A program made the position numbers and the translations under genes. From Bacteroidales bacterium (GTDB taxonomy: Bacteria > Bacteroidota > Bacteroidia > Bacteroidales > F082): 64,000 bases of DNA. Numbering within the stretch: the first letter of the stretch is position 1; every line of letters starts with the position of its first letter. Positions 54,432-63,851 of the stretch are shown here, piece by piece. Under the pieces are notes generated by a model that searched no databases, was not told where the DNA came from, and was given only the letters and a program-made list of their open reading frames with translations. The DNA lies in NCBI GenBank assembly GCA_017466405.1, contig JAFTUF010000060.1, forward strand, positions 25,243 through 89,242. The letters are read 5' to 3'.

Positions 54432-55570
54432 ATTTTGACTTAACAAAACAACAGGTAGAATTCCGAGAGAAGGTGCGTGATTTCGCCGAGAGAGAGGTAA
54501 AACCTGTAGCCTCCTACAACGACGAGAACGAGATCTTCGACCTCGAACTAACCAAGAAGATGGCTGATTTCGGTCTTCTCGGAATATGTGTGCCAAAGGA
54601 ATATGGAGGACAAGAACTCGATACCTTATCATATATCATTGCTGTTGAAGAACTCTCGAGAGTTGATGGTTCTACAGCAGCCACTATTGCAGCTGACAAT
54701 TCATTAGGTATCGGTCCTATCAAAGAATATGGAACTAAAGAACAGAAAGAGAAGTATCTGCCACGTCTCTGCAAGTCGCATCTATGGGGATTCGGCTTGA
54801 CAGAAGAGACAGCAGGCTGCGACTCGAGAGGCACCAAATCGACAGCACGCCGTGAAGGTGACAAATGGATTCTCAACGGTTCCAAGATATTCATCACCAA
54901 CAGTGCTACCGCCATGACATTAGGCAGCACCGTTCAAGTCGTCTCCGGTGAGAAAGACGGCAAGCCTGAGTTCACCACATTCTTGATGGAGAACGACACC
55001 CCAGGTTTCAGCCAAGAACCAATGAATGGAAAGATGATGTGGCGCGCTTCCAACACCGGACGCCTCACTTTCAACAATGTAGAATTATCCGATGAAAATA
55101 TGCTCGGTGCGCCGGGACAGGGCTCTCATATCATGCTCGCTACTTTAGACGGCGGACGCCTCTCCATAGCAGCAATGGCATTGGGATGCGCTCAAGGTGC
55201 CTACGAGATGGCATTGGATTATTCTAAAAAAAGAGAACAATTTGGAAAACCAATATCTAAGTTCCAGGCAGTAAGCTTCAAACTCGCCGACATGGCAATG
55301 AAGATAGAAGCCGCACGTTGCCTTCTCTACAAAGCATGTAGAGTGAAAGACGCAGGACAGCCTTTCGGTAAAGAAGCAGCGATGGCTAAGTTATATTGCT
55401 CGGAAGTAGCAGCTGAAGTATGTGATAACGCAGTGCAAGTCATGGGAGGTCATGGATTGTTAAAAGATTTTAACATGGAACGATTCTACCGCGACCAGAG
55501 AATATTACAGATAGGTGAAGGCACTTCGGAAATACTTCGTTTGGTTATATCAAGATATATAGGATGTTAA
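54428..55570 (+). CDS. Acyl-CoA dehydrogenase, short-chain type by active-site position
   Basis: FAD enzyme of 380 residues that forms the alpha-beta double bond in a short acyl-CoA. GLTEETAGCDSRGTKSTA, WILNGSKIFITN and KKREQFGKPISKFQAV are standard. The catalytic base appears as Glu364 in IGEGTSEILR, the position used by short- and medium-chain or butyryl-CoA dehydrogenases. Isovaleryl-CoA dehydrogenases usually lack Glu here and use a residue in another helix, which in this protein reads LDGGRL. So although the neighbours suggest leucine breakdown, the enzyme itself looks like a butyryl- or 2-methylacyl-type dehydrogenase. The start overlaps the preceding gene by 4 bp. Confidence 0.9.
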   Translation: MNFDLTKQQVEFREKVRDFAEREVKPVASYNDENEIFDLELTKKMADFGLLGICVPKEYGGQELDTLSYIIAVEELSRVDGSTAATIAADNSLGIGPIKEYGTKEQKEKYLPRLCKSHLWGFGLTEETAGCDSRGTKSTARREGDKWILNGSKIFITNSATAMTLGSTVQVVSGEKDGKPEFTTFLMENDTPGFSQEPMNGKMMWRASNTGRLTFNNVELSDENMLGAPGQGSHIMLATLDGGRLSIAAMALGCAQGAYEMALDYSKKREQFGKPISKFQAVSFKLADMAMKIEAARCLLYKACRVKDAGQPFGKEAAMAKLYCSEVAAEVCDNAVQVMGGHGLLKDFNMERFYRDQRILQIGEGTSEILRLVISRYIGC

Positions 55571-55601
55571 AGTAATAGGTATAATAATTAAATAATGCAT
55601 T

Positions 55602-56501
55602 ATGAATAAATTAGAACAAATGTTTGAAGTGTTGCGTAGCCGCCCAAAGAAACGCTTGGCTGCTGCATACGCTAATGATGACCACACAATCTGCGCTGTT
55701 AGTGCTGCTATCGACAATGGTTTAATCGAAGGTATCTTATGTGGTGACGAGAATGTTATCGCTAAGGTATGTGAAGCAGAAAACATCGACATCAAGAAGT
55801 TCAGAATCATCCATGAACCAGACGAAGTCAAAGCTGCTACAAAAGCTTGTGATCTCATCAACGCTGGCGAAGCCGACATCTTGATGAAAGGTCTTCTCTC
55901 AACAGACAAATACATGCGCGCTATCTTGAACAAAGAACGCGGCTTGTGTCCTCCTAACGCAACATTAGCACACGTCTGCGCAATAGAAAATCCTAACTAT
56001 CACAAATTATTGATAGCTAGCGACTGCGCAATCATCCCTGCTCCTGACTTCAAACAAAAACAAACATTGTTGAAATATTTGGTAACTACGGCTAACGCTT
56101 TGGAAATCAAAAATCCTAAGTTGGCTGTTATCACCGCTACAGAACAAATGCTCGTTGGTATGCAAGCTTGCGTCGATGCAGCTCTCATCACTAAGATGGC
56201 AGAACGCGGACAAATCAAAGGTTGCATCGTCGATGGTCCTATCTCATTAGACCTCGCTATCGACGCTGAAGCTGTGGCTATCAAAGGTTTCAAGAGCCCT
56301 GTGGCTGGCGACGCCGACTGTTTGTTGTTCCCATGTATAGAAGCTGCTAACGTATTCTATAAATGTAACAGCAAGTTCGACCACGCTGAAGTGGCAGCTG
56401 TCGTTATGGGTGCTAAAGTACCATGCGTCTTGTCATCACGCGGAGACTCATCAAAAACTAAATTATGTTCAATAGCATTGGCTGCATTGTTGGCTAAATA
56501 A
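55602..56501 (+). CDS. ptb: Phosphate butyryltransferase (phosphate acyltransferase family)
   Basis: Converts butyryl-CoA (or branched acyl-CoA) plus phosphate to the acyl phosphate. The 299-residue sequence shows features of the Pta/Ptb fold, including DILMKGLLSTDKYMRAILNKE, GLCPPNATLAHVCAIEN and GPISLDLAIDAEAVAIKG, typical of Ptb rather than long Pta. It stands 31 bp downstream of the acyl-CoA dehydrogenase gene and 13 bp before butyrate kinase. The ATG lies in a heptamer-like TGCATTATGAAT motif. Codon use in ptb and buk is strongly biased, suggesting high expression. Confidence 0.94.
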   Translation: MNKLEQMFEVLRSRPKKRLAAAYANDDHTICAVSAAIDNGLIEGILCGDENVIAKVCEAENIDIKKFRIIHEPDEVKAATKACDLINAGEADILMKGLLSTDKYMRAILNKERGLCPPNATLAHVCAIENPNYHKLLIASDCAIIPAPDFKQKQTLLKYLVTTANALEIKNPKLAVITATEQMLVGMQACVDAALITKMAERGQIKGCIVDGPISLDLAIDAEAVAIKGFKSPVAGDADCLLFPCIEAANVFYKCNSKFDHAEVAAVVMGAKVPCVLSSRGDSSKTKLCSIALAALLAK

Positions 56502-56514
56502 AAGTATTAAGATT

Positions 56515-57588
56515 ATGAGTTACAAATTATTAATTATCAATCCGGGTTCAACTTCAACTAAAGTTGCAATCTTCCAAGACAAAGAATGTGTCTTCAAGAA
56601 AAACATTAAACACTCAGCTGAAGAAATAGCACCCTTCGAACATATCGCTGACCAATACCACTTCCGTAAGGACGTTATCCTTAACGAATTGAAAGAAGCT
56701 GGCATGGAAATCAACGATGTCGATATGGTCGTTGGCCGCGGCGGTTTGTTAAAACCTCTTACATCTGGAATCTACGAAGTCAATGAGGCTATGATCCGCG
56801 ACTTAGTAAACAGCCCTGTTGGTGAACACGCTTGTAATCTCGGTGGTCTTATTGCCGACGATATAGCAAAATCTATAGGCGTAAAAGCTTATATCGCCGA
56901 CCCTGTCATCGTTGACGAAATGGATGATATAGCTCGTTTCTCTGGTCATCCAGCATTCCCACGTCTCTCAGTATTCCACGCTTTGAATCAAAAAACTATC
57001 GCTCGTCAACACGCAGCAACAGTAGGTAAGAAATACGAAGAGTTGAACCTCATCGGTATTCACCTCGGTGGCGGTATCTCAGTGGCAGCTCACAAAAAAG
57101 GTCGCGTCGTCGATGTCAACAACGCATTGAACGGCGAAGGTCCTTTCACACCAGAACGCTCTGGAACATTGCCTTCAGGTCCTCTCATGAACGCTTGCTT
57201 CAGCGGTAAATATACTCACAAAGAAATGGACTTGATGCTTAAAGGTCAAGGCGGTTATGTGGCTTACTTAGGAACAAACGACGCTTTGGAAGTAGAAAAC
57301 AGAGTTAAAGCTGGCGATAAAGAATGGGAAATGGTTTATAAAGCTATGGCTTATCAAATCGCTAAAGAAGTCGGCGGTCTCGCAGCATCAGCATTCAGCA
57401 TGGATGTTGACGCTATCTTCGTCACAGGCGGCGTGGCTTACGACAAGGCTTTCTGCAAACTCCTCGACAACCATCTCAACAAAATAGCTCCTGTCTGCGT
57501 CTATCCTGGCGAAGACGAAATGATGGCTCTCACCTTGAACGGCTTGATGGTCCTCAACAAAGAAGTAGAAGCTAAAATCTACGAATAA
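56515..57588 (+). CDS. buk: Butyrate kinase
   Basis: Acetokinase-family enzyme that transfers phosphate from butyryl phosphate to ADP, yielding ATP and butyrate (or isovalerate/isobutyrate). The 357-residue protein has INPGSTSTKVAIF with the phosphate-binding loop, GRGGLLKPL, HLGGGISVAAHKKGRVVDVNNALNGEGPF and FVTGGVAYDK. With ptb it completes substrate-level ATP formation from short or branched acyl-CoA. It is the last gene of the cluster, followed by a strong terminator. Whether straight or branched acids are made cannot be told from sequence. Confidence 0.97.
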   Translation: MSYKLLIINPGSTSTKVAIFQDKECVFKKNIKHSAEEIAPFEHIADQYHFRKDVILNELKEAGMEINDVDMVVGRGGLLKPLTSGIYEVNEAMIRDLVNSPVGEHACNLGGLIADDIAKSIGVKAYIADPVIVDEMDDIARFSGHPAFPRLSVFHALNQKTIARQHAATVGKKYEELNLIGIHLGGGISVAAHKKGRVVDVNNALNGEGPFTPERSGTLPSGPLMNACFSGKYTHKEMDLMLKGQGGYVAYLGTNDALEVENRVKAGDKEWEMVYKAMAYQIAKEVGGLAASAFSMDVDAIFVTGGVAYDKAFCKLLDNHLNKIAPVCVYPGEDEMMALTLNGLMVLNKEVEAKIYE

Positions 57589-57590
57589 AA

Positions 57591-57613
57591 ACTCAGAATC
57601 TGAGAAACTGAAA
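57591..57613. repeat. Short inverted octamer remnant
   Basis: CTCAGAATCTGAGAAACTGAAAA belongs to the TCTGAGAA family seen at 10061, 27432 and 41866. Confidence 0.6.
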
Positions 57614-57619
57614 ATATTT

Positions 57620-57665
57620 AACGCGTTAAGTGCAGATGTTTCTGTATTTAACGCGTTTTTACTTT
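57620..57665 (+). terminator. Strong terminator after buk
   Basis: AACGCGTTAAGTGCAGA (57620-57636) pairs along 17 positions, two of them G-U, with TCTGTATTTAACGCGTT (57641-57657) around a TGTT loop, then TTTACTTTTT. Confidence 0.92.
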
Positions 57666-57756
57666 TTAAACCTCAAGACTCATGAACTTAAAAATCAAAT
57701 TCTGCACTATCCTAAAAAAATATTATATCAATAGTAAAATGTTTTACTATTTTTAT

Positions 57757-57764
57757 TAAATTTG
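57757..57764 (+). promoter_or_regulatory. -7 element of the porin gene
   Basis: TAAATTTG, 26 nt before the porin start codon; no clear TTG at the -33 distance. Confidence 0.5.
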
Positions 57765-57790
57765 CGAGTTATTTAAAAATATATGAAAAT

Positions 57791-58891
57791 ATGAGAAGAA
57801 AATCCTTACTACTAATCGTGATGATGATAATCTTTGGATCATTATCAACTAATGCTCAAGAAAAGAAGAAATCTTTAATCGGCGATTACTTATCTGTCGG
57901 TGGTTGGATGAACATCCAATACGACTATGAGAGACAATTACAAAACGACAATTTAACTCTTGAAGAGATAAATACATTCAACGTACGTCGTGCTCGTCTC
58001 GACATCAAAGGCAACATCAATCCTTATTTAGAGTTCCGTTTACAAGGCGACTTCGCCGGCAGTCCTAAATTAGTCGATGGTTTCGTCAAAGTCAAATTAG
58101 CGAAATATTTCAACATCCAAGCCGGTCAATTCAAAATTCCTTTCACATTTGAAAATCCTCAATCACCTCTCACCCTCGAAGGTATCGAATACGCACAAGT
58201 CATCAGCAAACTTTCAGGTTATAGCGACATCTCAGGCGTCTCTACATATTCAGGCGGCCGTGATGTAGGTTTGATGATTTACGGTAATTTATTCCATTTT
58301 GAAAGAGAAGGAAAAGAAATTCCTATCCTTACATATAAATTAGGTGTCTTCAACGGCAATGGCATAAACAAGAAAGACGCCAACTTAGGAAAAGACATCG
58401 CTGGTAGTATCGAAGTCTGCCCTGGCGTTAAAGGCTTGATGCTCGCAGCTTCATACTACGACGGCAACTATTATCTTAACGATGGCATCGTCAACGAAAA
58501 AGACGCTATGAGAAATCGTCTCACTTTCGGCGGTAAATATGAAAATGGCAAACTCACAGTCCGTTCTGAATATGTCTCAGGAAAGACCGAAATGTCAAAT
58601 GGTTTGAACGCATACACCCTCAACTCCGACGGTCTCTATGTAGCAGCTGGTTATTGGTTTAATATCAAATGTGAAAAGACAGGCACACAGAAGATTCGTC
58701 CTGTTGCACGTTACGACTTCTTCAGAAGCGACGTTGAAGATGTTAACACCAACTCAACATATTATATGGTCGGTATCGACTGGTGGCCAATGCAAAACCT
58801 CCGTCTTTTGCTCAACTACACTTTGAAAGACAAAGTCAAAAACGACAACTTCGGTCATTTGTTCCAGGCTCAGCTTTCGGTAAAATTCTAA
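57791..58891 (+). CDS. Porin (phosphate-selective porin O/P family)
   Basis: Outer-membrane beta-barrel of 366 residues. A signal peptide (1-22, LSTNAQ) precedes a 16-18-strand-type barrel with FNVRRARLDIKGNINPYLEFRLQGDF, FVKVKLAKYFNIQAGQFKIPFTFENPQS and a C-terminal strand ending in aromatic Phe (AQLSVKF), all characteristic of the OprP/OprO-like family. Members may be anion- or phosphate-selective, but selectivity cannot be read here. It is a monocistronic gene between a strong terminator and the short palindrome at 58910. Codon bias suggests high expression. Confidence 0.9.
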   Translation: MRRKSLLLIVMMIIFGSLSTNAQEKKKSLIGDYLSVGGWMNIQYDYERQLQNDNLTLEEINTFNVRRARLDIKGNINPYLEFRLQGDFAGSPKLVDGFVKVKLAKYFNIQAGQFKIPFTFENPQSPLTLEGIEYAQVISKLSGYSDISGVSTYSGGRDVGLMIYGNLFHFEREGKEIPILTYKLGVFNGNGINKKDANLGKDIAGSIEVCPGVKGLMLAASYYDGNYYLNDGIVNEKDAMRNRLTFGGKYENGKLTVRSEYVSGKTEMSNGLNAYTLNSDGLYVAAGYWFNIKCEKTGTQKIRPVARYDFFRSDVEDVNTNSTYYMVGIDWWPMQNLRLLLNYTLKDKVKNDNFGHLFQAQLSVKF

Positions 58892-58909
58892 TTAATTATG
58901 GGATTGTAA

Positions 58910-58928
58910 GGACACATCGAATGTGTCC
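58910..58928. repeat. Short dispersed palindrome, copy 4
   Basis: GGACACAT-CGA-ATGTGTCC, between the porin and YeiH-like genes. A candidate ATG for the next gene at 58923 lies inside it. Confidence 0.8.
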
Positions 58929-58970
58929 GACAGAAACCTTAAACAATGTAAATTAACTATTATACTAGAT

Positions 58971-60263
58971 ATGAAAACACGTAGATTAAAAGCACTATTT
59001 TTGAATGAGGAATGGCTCATCGTTTTACTCGGATTTGTCATTTTAGCGTTTATTGCCATTTTCCCAGAGATGATGAATAACATAAAAATGTTAAAAGTAA
59101 GCACTCTCGACACAGCGAGCGGCTGGATAAACACAGCATATACTTTCGTATTCTTATTCCTCGTGATTCTTATTTCAGCACTCGCCATGAAGAAACCAGT
59201 CAAGGGTATTTTCCTTTCATTCTTGGTGATATTCGTACTTACTATGCTTGCACAACTCTGCGCCAGCATTCCATTCTGCAAAGAATATGGTCTTGAAGCT
59301 GTTCTTTTCGCTGTTCTTTTCGGATTGATTATTAGTAACGTATTTGGTGTTCCAGAATGGTTGAAGCCAGCTATCCAAAGTGAATTTTATATTAAGATAG
59401 GTATCATCTGCTTAGGCGCCACCATCATCTTCGGAGAAATCATCAAATCTGGAGCATACGGACTCGCACAAGCATTATTGGTAGTTTTGGTTGTATGGTA
59501 TTTCGCTTTCTGGATTTCACGTAAATTATTCGGCGTCGATGATGAAATGTCAACCATGATTGCAAGTTCAGTAAGTATCTGCGGTGTTTCAGCTGCTATT
59601 GCCACATGTGGTACTATCAGAGGTAATCAGAAGAAACTCAGCTACGTCATCTCATTAGTTATGGTCGTTGCTATACCTATGTTATATATAATGCCATTAT
59701 TATGCAACTGGATTCTTCCATACATATTCCCTAATAACGAGTTAGCTGCTCAGCAAGTTGCCGGAGCATGGCTTGGCGGAACAATCGACACCACAGCTGC
59801 CGTTGCAGCATCAGGCGCTATCCTTGGCGACGTTGCAGGCGACACAGCTGTCATCGTTAAGGCATCACAAAACGTCTTATTAGGTGTAGCTGCATTCTGC
59901 ATCTCATTATTCTGGTCAGTACGCGACAAAAACAGCGTAATGGAAACAAAAGGTGTCACAATCTGGCATCGTTTTCCTAAATTCGTTTTAGGAATGGTCA
60001 TCGCTTCTGCAGTGTTCAGCATCTGGTTTAAAGGTGGCGTTGAAATAGACGGAGCTATCGTAAAATACAAAGCTATCGCTAAGAACTTCCAAGGAATATT
60101 CTTCTCTATAGCTTTCGTTTGCATCGGCCTCGAGACTCGTTTCAAAGAAATATTCACAAAAGAAAACAATCAGTCGTTGAAAGCATTCTTGACAGCACAG
60201 ACTTTCAACATCATATTCACATTCATAGTGGCAGTCGTTATATTCGGATTTATCGCAAATTGA
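58971..60263 (+). CDS. YeiH family putative sulfate exporter / UPF0324 membrane protein
   Basis: Polytopic membrane protein of 430 residues with about 11 hydrophobic segments. The start at 58971 (MKTRRLKALFLNEEWLIVLL) is preferred over 58923, whose ATG lies inside a palindromic repeat. Conserved stretches include GLIISNVFGVPEWLKPA, the middle SVSICGVSAAIATCGTIRGN and the later AGAWLGGTIDTTAAVAASGAI, typical of the Cons_hypoth698/YeiH family. Members are often called putative sulfate exporters on thin evidence; transport direction and substrate are open. Its N-terminal segment before residue 130 holds extra helices compared with the shorter family members (about 340 residues). A terminator shared with leuS follows. 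Confidence 0.88.
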   Translation: MKTRRLKALFLNEEWLIVLLGFVILAFIAIFPEMMNNIKMLKVSTLDTASGWINTAYTFVFLFLVILISALAMKKPVKGIFLSFLVIFVLTMLAQLCASIPFCKEYGLEAVLFAVLFGLIISNVFGVPEWLKPAIQSEFYIKIGIICLGATIIFGEIIKSGAYGLAQALLVVLVVWYFAFWISRKLFGVDDEMSTMIASSVSICGVSAAIATCGTIRGNQKKLSYVISLVMVVAIPMLYIMPLLCNWILPYIFPNNELAAQQVAGAWLGGTIDTTAAVAASGAILGDVAGDTAVIVKASQNVLLGVAAFCISLFWSVRDKNSVMETKGVTIWHRFPKFVLGMVIASAVFSIWFKGGVEIDGAIVKYKAIAKNFQGIFFSIAFVCIGLETRFKEIFTKENNQSLKAFLTAQTFNIIFTFIVAVVIFGFIAN

Positions 60264-60289
60264 TGACTACTGACTAAAGTCTAATGGCA

Positions 60290-60331
60290 AAAGGAAAGGA
60301 GCTACTGAATTTCAGCAGCTCCTTCTCTTTT
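60290..60331. terminator. Bidirectional terminator between YeiH-like gene and leuS
   Basis: AAGGAGCT-A-CTGAA / TTCAG-C-AGCTCCTT with a minimal AT loop; CTCTTTT on plus, and TTTCC/TTTTGCC on minus. Confidence 0.75.
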
Positions 60332-60349
60332 GTCATTAGTCATTTGTCA

Positions 60350-63300
60350 TTATCCCACAACGATATTGATAATCTTCTTAGGAACGACGATAACTTTCTT
60401 TATGCTCTTGTCGGCAATCCATTTAATAGCTTCTGGTGTTGCCACAGCTATCTTCTCAATCTCTGCCGGACTTAAAGTAATAGGCAATTCCAAATCGAAG
60501 CGTTTCTTGCCGTTGATAGATACAGGATAAGTGAAGTTGTTTTCTACGACGTAACTCTCGACGAACTCAGGATATTTCTGTGTCACTACGCTGTCGTTAT
60601 GTCCGAGTTGATGCCATAACTCTTCAGCGAGGTGAGGTGCGTAAGGAGAAATCATGATGGTGAGAGGCTCGAGTATCTCGCGTTTGTTACACTTCAAATC
60701 GGTCAGTTCGTTGACGCAGATCATGAATGCAGAAACGACAGTGTTGAAAGAGATACGTTCGATGTCGTCTTCTTCCTTCTTGATGAGTTTATGCAACGAC
60801 TTCAATTCTTCTTTTGTTGCAGGCTCATCGCTGAAGCAGAACTCGTTGTTTTCATCGGTGTAGAGTCGCCAGAACTTACGGATGAAACGATAGACGCCTT
60901 CAATACCTTGAGTATCCCATGGCTTGGATTGTTCCAATGGTCCGAGGAACATCTCGTAAAGTCTCAAAGTGTCAGCGCCATATTTCTCGACGAGGTCGTC
61001 AGGATTCTGTACGTTGAACTTCGATTTCGACATCTTTTCAACTTCCCAACCACATACGTAGATAGGGTTGCCGTCTTTATCTTGTTCGAAGATAAACTTA
61101 GAGTCGTTGAGGTCGAAGCGCCATTGTTTGAATTGTTCTGTATCGAGAACATCGTTATGAACCATATTGATGTCAACGCGGATTGGGTCGCCGTAGTACT
61201 CTCTTCCTGGCACGTTCTTAGAGACGTAAAGACGTGGTGCTTCGAGCATTTCTACTTCTTCATAAGCAGGGACGTCTTTGCCATCGATGAGGTCTTGAAT
61301 CTTCTGTTTTACATCAGTGAAATCTTCATCAACGAGGACCTGTCTGATAGGGATGAGTAATATCTTGCAACCTAATTCTTTTGCAATATTTTCGTAAGCG
61401 TCAGCTACTTTTTCAAGTGACGACACTTTCTTAATTTCTATTATGATATTCTTTTCTTGGCAGAAGAAGTCGAACTTGCGATGTCCCACCTTGAAATCCT
61501 TGACGAACTTAACTCCGAGTTTGTTGTCTTTGATGACTTCCCATGTCTTATATTCAGCCATCTTCTCGAAGTTGACACGATATACGAAGTTGGTACGACC
61601 TTGTATCATACCTTGGTTAATCATCTTTTGGAATGGTTCGTCTTTACAAGCCACACCTATGTCGAATAAGAATTTATTCCAGAAGCGGCTGTAGATGAGG
61701 TGACCTGTTCCGTGTTCAGCGCCGCCGATATATAAATCAACTTGTTGCCAGTAGTTGTTGGCTTCTTTGCTTATAAATTCGTTATCGTTTTGAGGGTCCA
61801 TATAACGGAGATAGTAGCCGCTTGAACCTGCGAAGCCAGGCATTGTGTTTGTCTCGAGAGGATAACCTTCTTCTGTTGTCCAGTTCTTGGCGCGTGCCAA
61901 TGGAGGCTCACCTGTCTCTGTAGGTTTATAAGCGTCGATAGAAGGGAGTTCGAGAGGAAGTTTGCTTTCATCTAAAGCGTATGGCATACCGTCTTTGTAA
62001 TAGATTGGGAAAGGCTCACCCCAGTAACGTTGACGGCTGAAGATAGCGTCGCGGAGACGATAGTTGGTCTTGCCTTTACCTATGCCTTTTTCTTCTACTT
62101 TTTGAATCATCGTAGCTATTGCCTCTTTCACGCTGAGACCGTTGAGGAAGTCGGAGTTCACCATCACGCCTTCTTTAGCGTCGAACGACTCTTCCCATTG
62201 TGAGGCGTCGGTTGGTTCTTCGCCTGGTTTAGCGACGACTTGAATGATAGGAAGCTCGAAGTGACGTGCGAAAGCGAAGTCGCGGCTGTCGTGAGCAGGC
62301 ACTGCCATGATAGCGCCGGTGCCATAACCCATAAGTACATAATCGGCTACCCAGATAGGAATCTTAGCTCCTGTGAATGGATTGATGCCGTAAGCACCTG
62401 TGAAGACGCCCGACACCTTCTTTACTTCTGCCATACGTTCACGCTCGGAACGGTTCTTAGCCCATGAGACATATTCTTCTACAGCAGCGCGTTGTTCGTC
62501 GGTAGTGATGCTGCTGATAATCTCATGTTCTGGTGCCAATACCATGAATGTTGCTCCGAACAAAGTGTCGGCACGTGTGGTGAATACTTCTATGTTAATA
62601 TCTTTATCTGCTATGTCGAAGAACAAGGAAGCGCCCATCGACTTGCCTATCCAGTTGCGTTGTACTTCTTTTATCGACTCGCTCCATTCTATTGTCTCAA
62701 GGCCTTCGAGCAGACGTTCTGCGTAGGCTGTGATACGGAGCAACCATTGTTTCATAGTCTTACGTACTACAGGAAAACCTCCGCGTACCGAGAGACCGTC
62801 GGCTACTTCGTCGTTGGCGAGTACTGTGCCGAGCTGTGGACACCAGTTGACCATAGTGTCGGCGAGATAAGCAAGACGATAGTTCATCATGACCTCCTGC
62901 TGTTCTTTCTCGCTCATGGCTTTCCATTGTTCTGCAGTGAATTGCATTGGCTTGCCGCAAGCAGCGTCGAGACCTTCTGTGCCTTGTGCCTCGAAGCGTT
63001 TCACTAAGTCGGCGATAGATTGTGCTTTCTTAGATACGTTGCAATAATATGAGTTGAAGAGCTGGATGAATGTCCACTGAGTCCATTTGTAATAGCGAGG
63101 GTCGCTGGTGCGTACCTCTCTGTCCCAGTCGTAGCAGAAACCAATCTTGTCCATCTGCTCACGATAACGGTTGATGTTTTTCTCTGTGGTTATGGCAGGG
63201 TGTGTACCTGTCTCAATAGCATACTGCTCAGCTGGCAATCCGTAGGCATCGTAACCCATTGGGTGAAGCACGTTAAAACCTTTGAGGCGTTTGTAACGAG

Positions 63301-63484
63301 CATAGATGTCGGATGCTATATAACCGAGAGGGTGACCCACATGAAGACCTGCTCCTGATGGATATGGGAACATGTCTAAGATATAAAACTTAGGCTTATT
63401 ATTATCAATATCAACTTTATAGACATTATTGTCGCGCCAATATTCTTGCCATTTTTTCTCTACTTCATTAAAATTATAATCCAT
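60350..63484 (-). CDS. leuS: Leucyl-tRNA synthetase with a nuclease-like insertion
   Basis: Charges tRNA-Leu with leucine. Class I marks are [15 protein letters not shown] (HIGH region, residues 41-54) and KMSKS (817-821); the editing domain covers about 225-430 with [10 protein letters not shown] and the Asp-containing [15 protein letters not shown]. The protein has 1044 residues, about 100 more than usual for this phylum. The excess lies at about 638-765, between NFVYRV and [13 protein letters not shown], in the catalytic core just before KMSKS. This segment shows KFDFF, then IIIEIKK: Asp672, Glu683 and Lys685 in a D-X10-E-X-K pattern resembling DUF559/Vsr-like PD-(D/E)XK folds. The rest of the enzyme appears intact and should work. 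Confidence 0.96.
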   Translation of the reverse strand: MDYNFNEVEKKWQEYWRDNNVYKVDIDNNKPKFYILDMFPYPSGAGLHVGHPLGYIASDIYARYKRLKGFNVLHPMGYDAYGLPAEQYAIETGTHPAITTEKNINRYREQMDKIGFCYDWDREVRTSDPRYYKWTQWTFIQLFNSYYCNVSKKAQSIADLVKRFEAQGTEGLDAACGKPMQFTAEQWKAMSEKEQQEVMMNYRLAYLADTMVNWCPQLGTVLANDEVADGLSVRGGFPVVRKTMKQWLLRITAYAERLLEGLETIEWSESIKEVQRNWIGKSMGASLFFDIADKDINIEVFTTRADTLFGATFMVLAPEHEIISSITTDEQRAAVEEYVSWAKNRSERERMAEVKKVSGVFTGAYGINPFTGAKIPIWVADYVLMGYGTGAIMAVPAHDSRDFAFARHFELPIIQVVAKPGEEPTDASQWEESFDAKEGVMVNSDFLNGLSVKEAIATMIQKVEEKGIGKGKTNYRLRDAIFSRQRYWGEPFPIYYKDGMPYALDESKLPLELPSIDAYKPTETGEPPLARAKNWTTEEGYPLETNTMPGFAGSSGYYLRYMDPQNDNEFISKEANNYWQQVDLYIGGAEHGTGHLIYSRFWNKFLFDIGVACKDEPFQKMINQGMIQGRTNFVYRVNFEKMAEYKTWEVIKDNKLGVKFVKDFKVGHRKFDFFCQEKNIIIEIKKVSSLEKVADAYENIAKELGCKILLIPIRQVLVDEDFTDVKQKIQDLIDGKDVPAYEEVEMLEAPRLYVSKNVPGREYYGDPIRVDINMVHNDVLDTEQFKQWRFDLNDSKFIFEQDKDGNPIYVCGWEVEKMSKSKFNVQNPDDLVEKYGADTLRLYEMFLGPLEQSKPWDTQGIEGVYRFIRKFWRLYTDENNEFCFSDEPATKEELKSLHKLIKKEEDDIERISFNTVVSAFMICVNELTDLKCNKREILEPLTIMISPYAPHLAEELWHQLGHNDSVVTQKYPEFVESYVVENNFTYPVSINGKKRFDLELPITLSPAEIEKIAVATPEAIKWIADKSIKKVIVVPKKIINIVVG

Positions 63485-63545
63485 AACCGATATATTTTGA
63501 TAAGGTTACAAAAATAAAGAAAAAAATGATACGATTTGTAATAAA

Positions 63546-63580
63546 AGTCACCAAGTCTCCGAGTCACCAAGTCACCGAGT
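63546..63580. repeat. Octamer minisatellite (AGTCACCG type)
   Basis: AGTCACCA, AGTCTCCG, AGTCACCA, AGTCACCG, then AGT merging with the TAGAGACG end of the following inverted repeat. Confidence 0.8.
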
Positions 63581-63636
63581 AGAGACGTATCAATTACACC
63601 AATGAAAAATAAACAAGATGTAATTGCTGCGTCTAG
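63580..63636. repeat. Dispersed long inverted repeat, copy 7
   Basis: AGAGACGTATCAATTACA on the left and TGTAATTGCTGCGTCT on the right; the inner CAATTACA/TGTAATTG is exact. Confidence 0.8.
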
Positions 63637-63643
63637 AGGCTGT

Positions 63644-63710
63644 GAGTTGCTGAGTTGCTGAGTTGCTGAGTTGCTGAGTTGCTGAGTTGCTAAGTTGCTG
63701 AGTTGCTAAG
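63644..63710. repeat. Octamer minisatellite (GAGTTGCT type), eight units
   Basis: Eight near-perfect copies of GAGTTGCT with only G-to-A changes in the sixth and last intervals (AAGTTGCT, TAAG). It is the most homogeneous array in the window, hence perhaps the youngest. Confidence 0.9.
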
Positions 63711-63717
63711 ATTCAAA

Positions 63718-63753
63718 AAAATAGCGCGTCATTTTTTTCGACGCGCTATTTTT
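63718..63753. terminator. Bidirectional terminator downstream of the partial surface-protein gene
   Basis: AAATAGCGCGTC (63719-63730) and GACGCGCTATTT (63740-63751) form a perfect 12-bp stem with A- and T-runs on both sides. Confidence 0.88.
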
Positions 63754-63760
63754 CAATTTT

Positions 63761-63814
63761 AAGACGCAACAATTACATCTTGTTATCTTTTAAGGTGTAA
63801 TTAACGTGTCTCTA
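63761..63814. repeat. Dispersed long inverted repeat, copy 8
   Basis: AGACGCAACAATTACATCT and AGGTGTAATTAACGTGTCTC; imperfect arms with the core AATTACA/TGTAATT exact. Confidence 0.75.
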
Positions 63815-63816
63815 CA

Positions 63817-63835
63817 GGACACATGCAATGTGTCC
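63817..63835. repeat. Short dispersed palindrome, copy 5
   Basis: GGACACAT-GCA-ATGTGTCC directly after the long inverted repeat. Confidence 0.8.
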
Positions 63836-63851
63836 GTACAATTTTCAACTA

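Noticed and set aside
54514-54930. Long antisense frames within the acyl-CoA dehydrogenase and carboxylase genes
   Set aside because: They mirror strongly biased codon use of the true genes and lack protein features.
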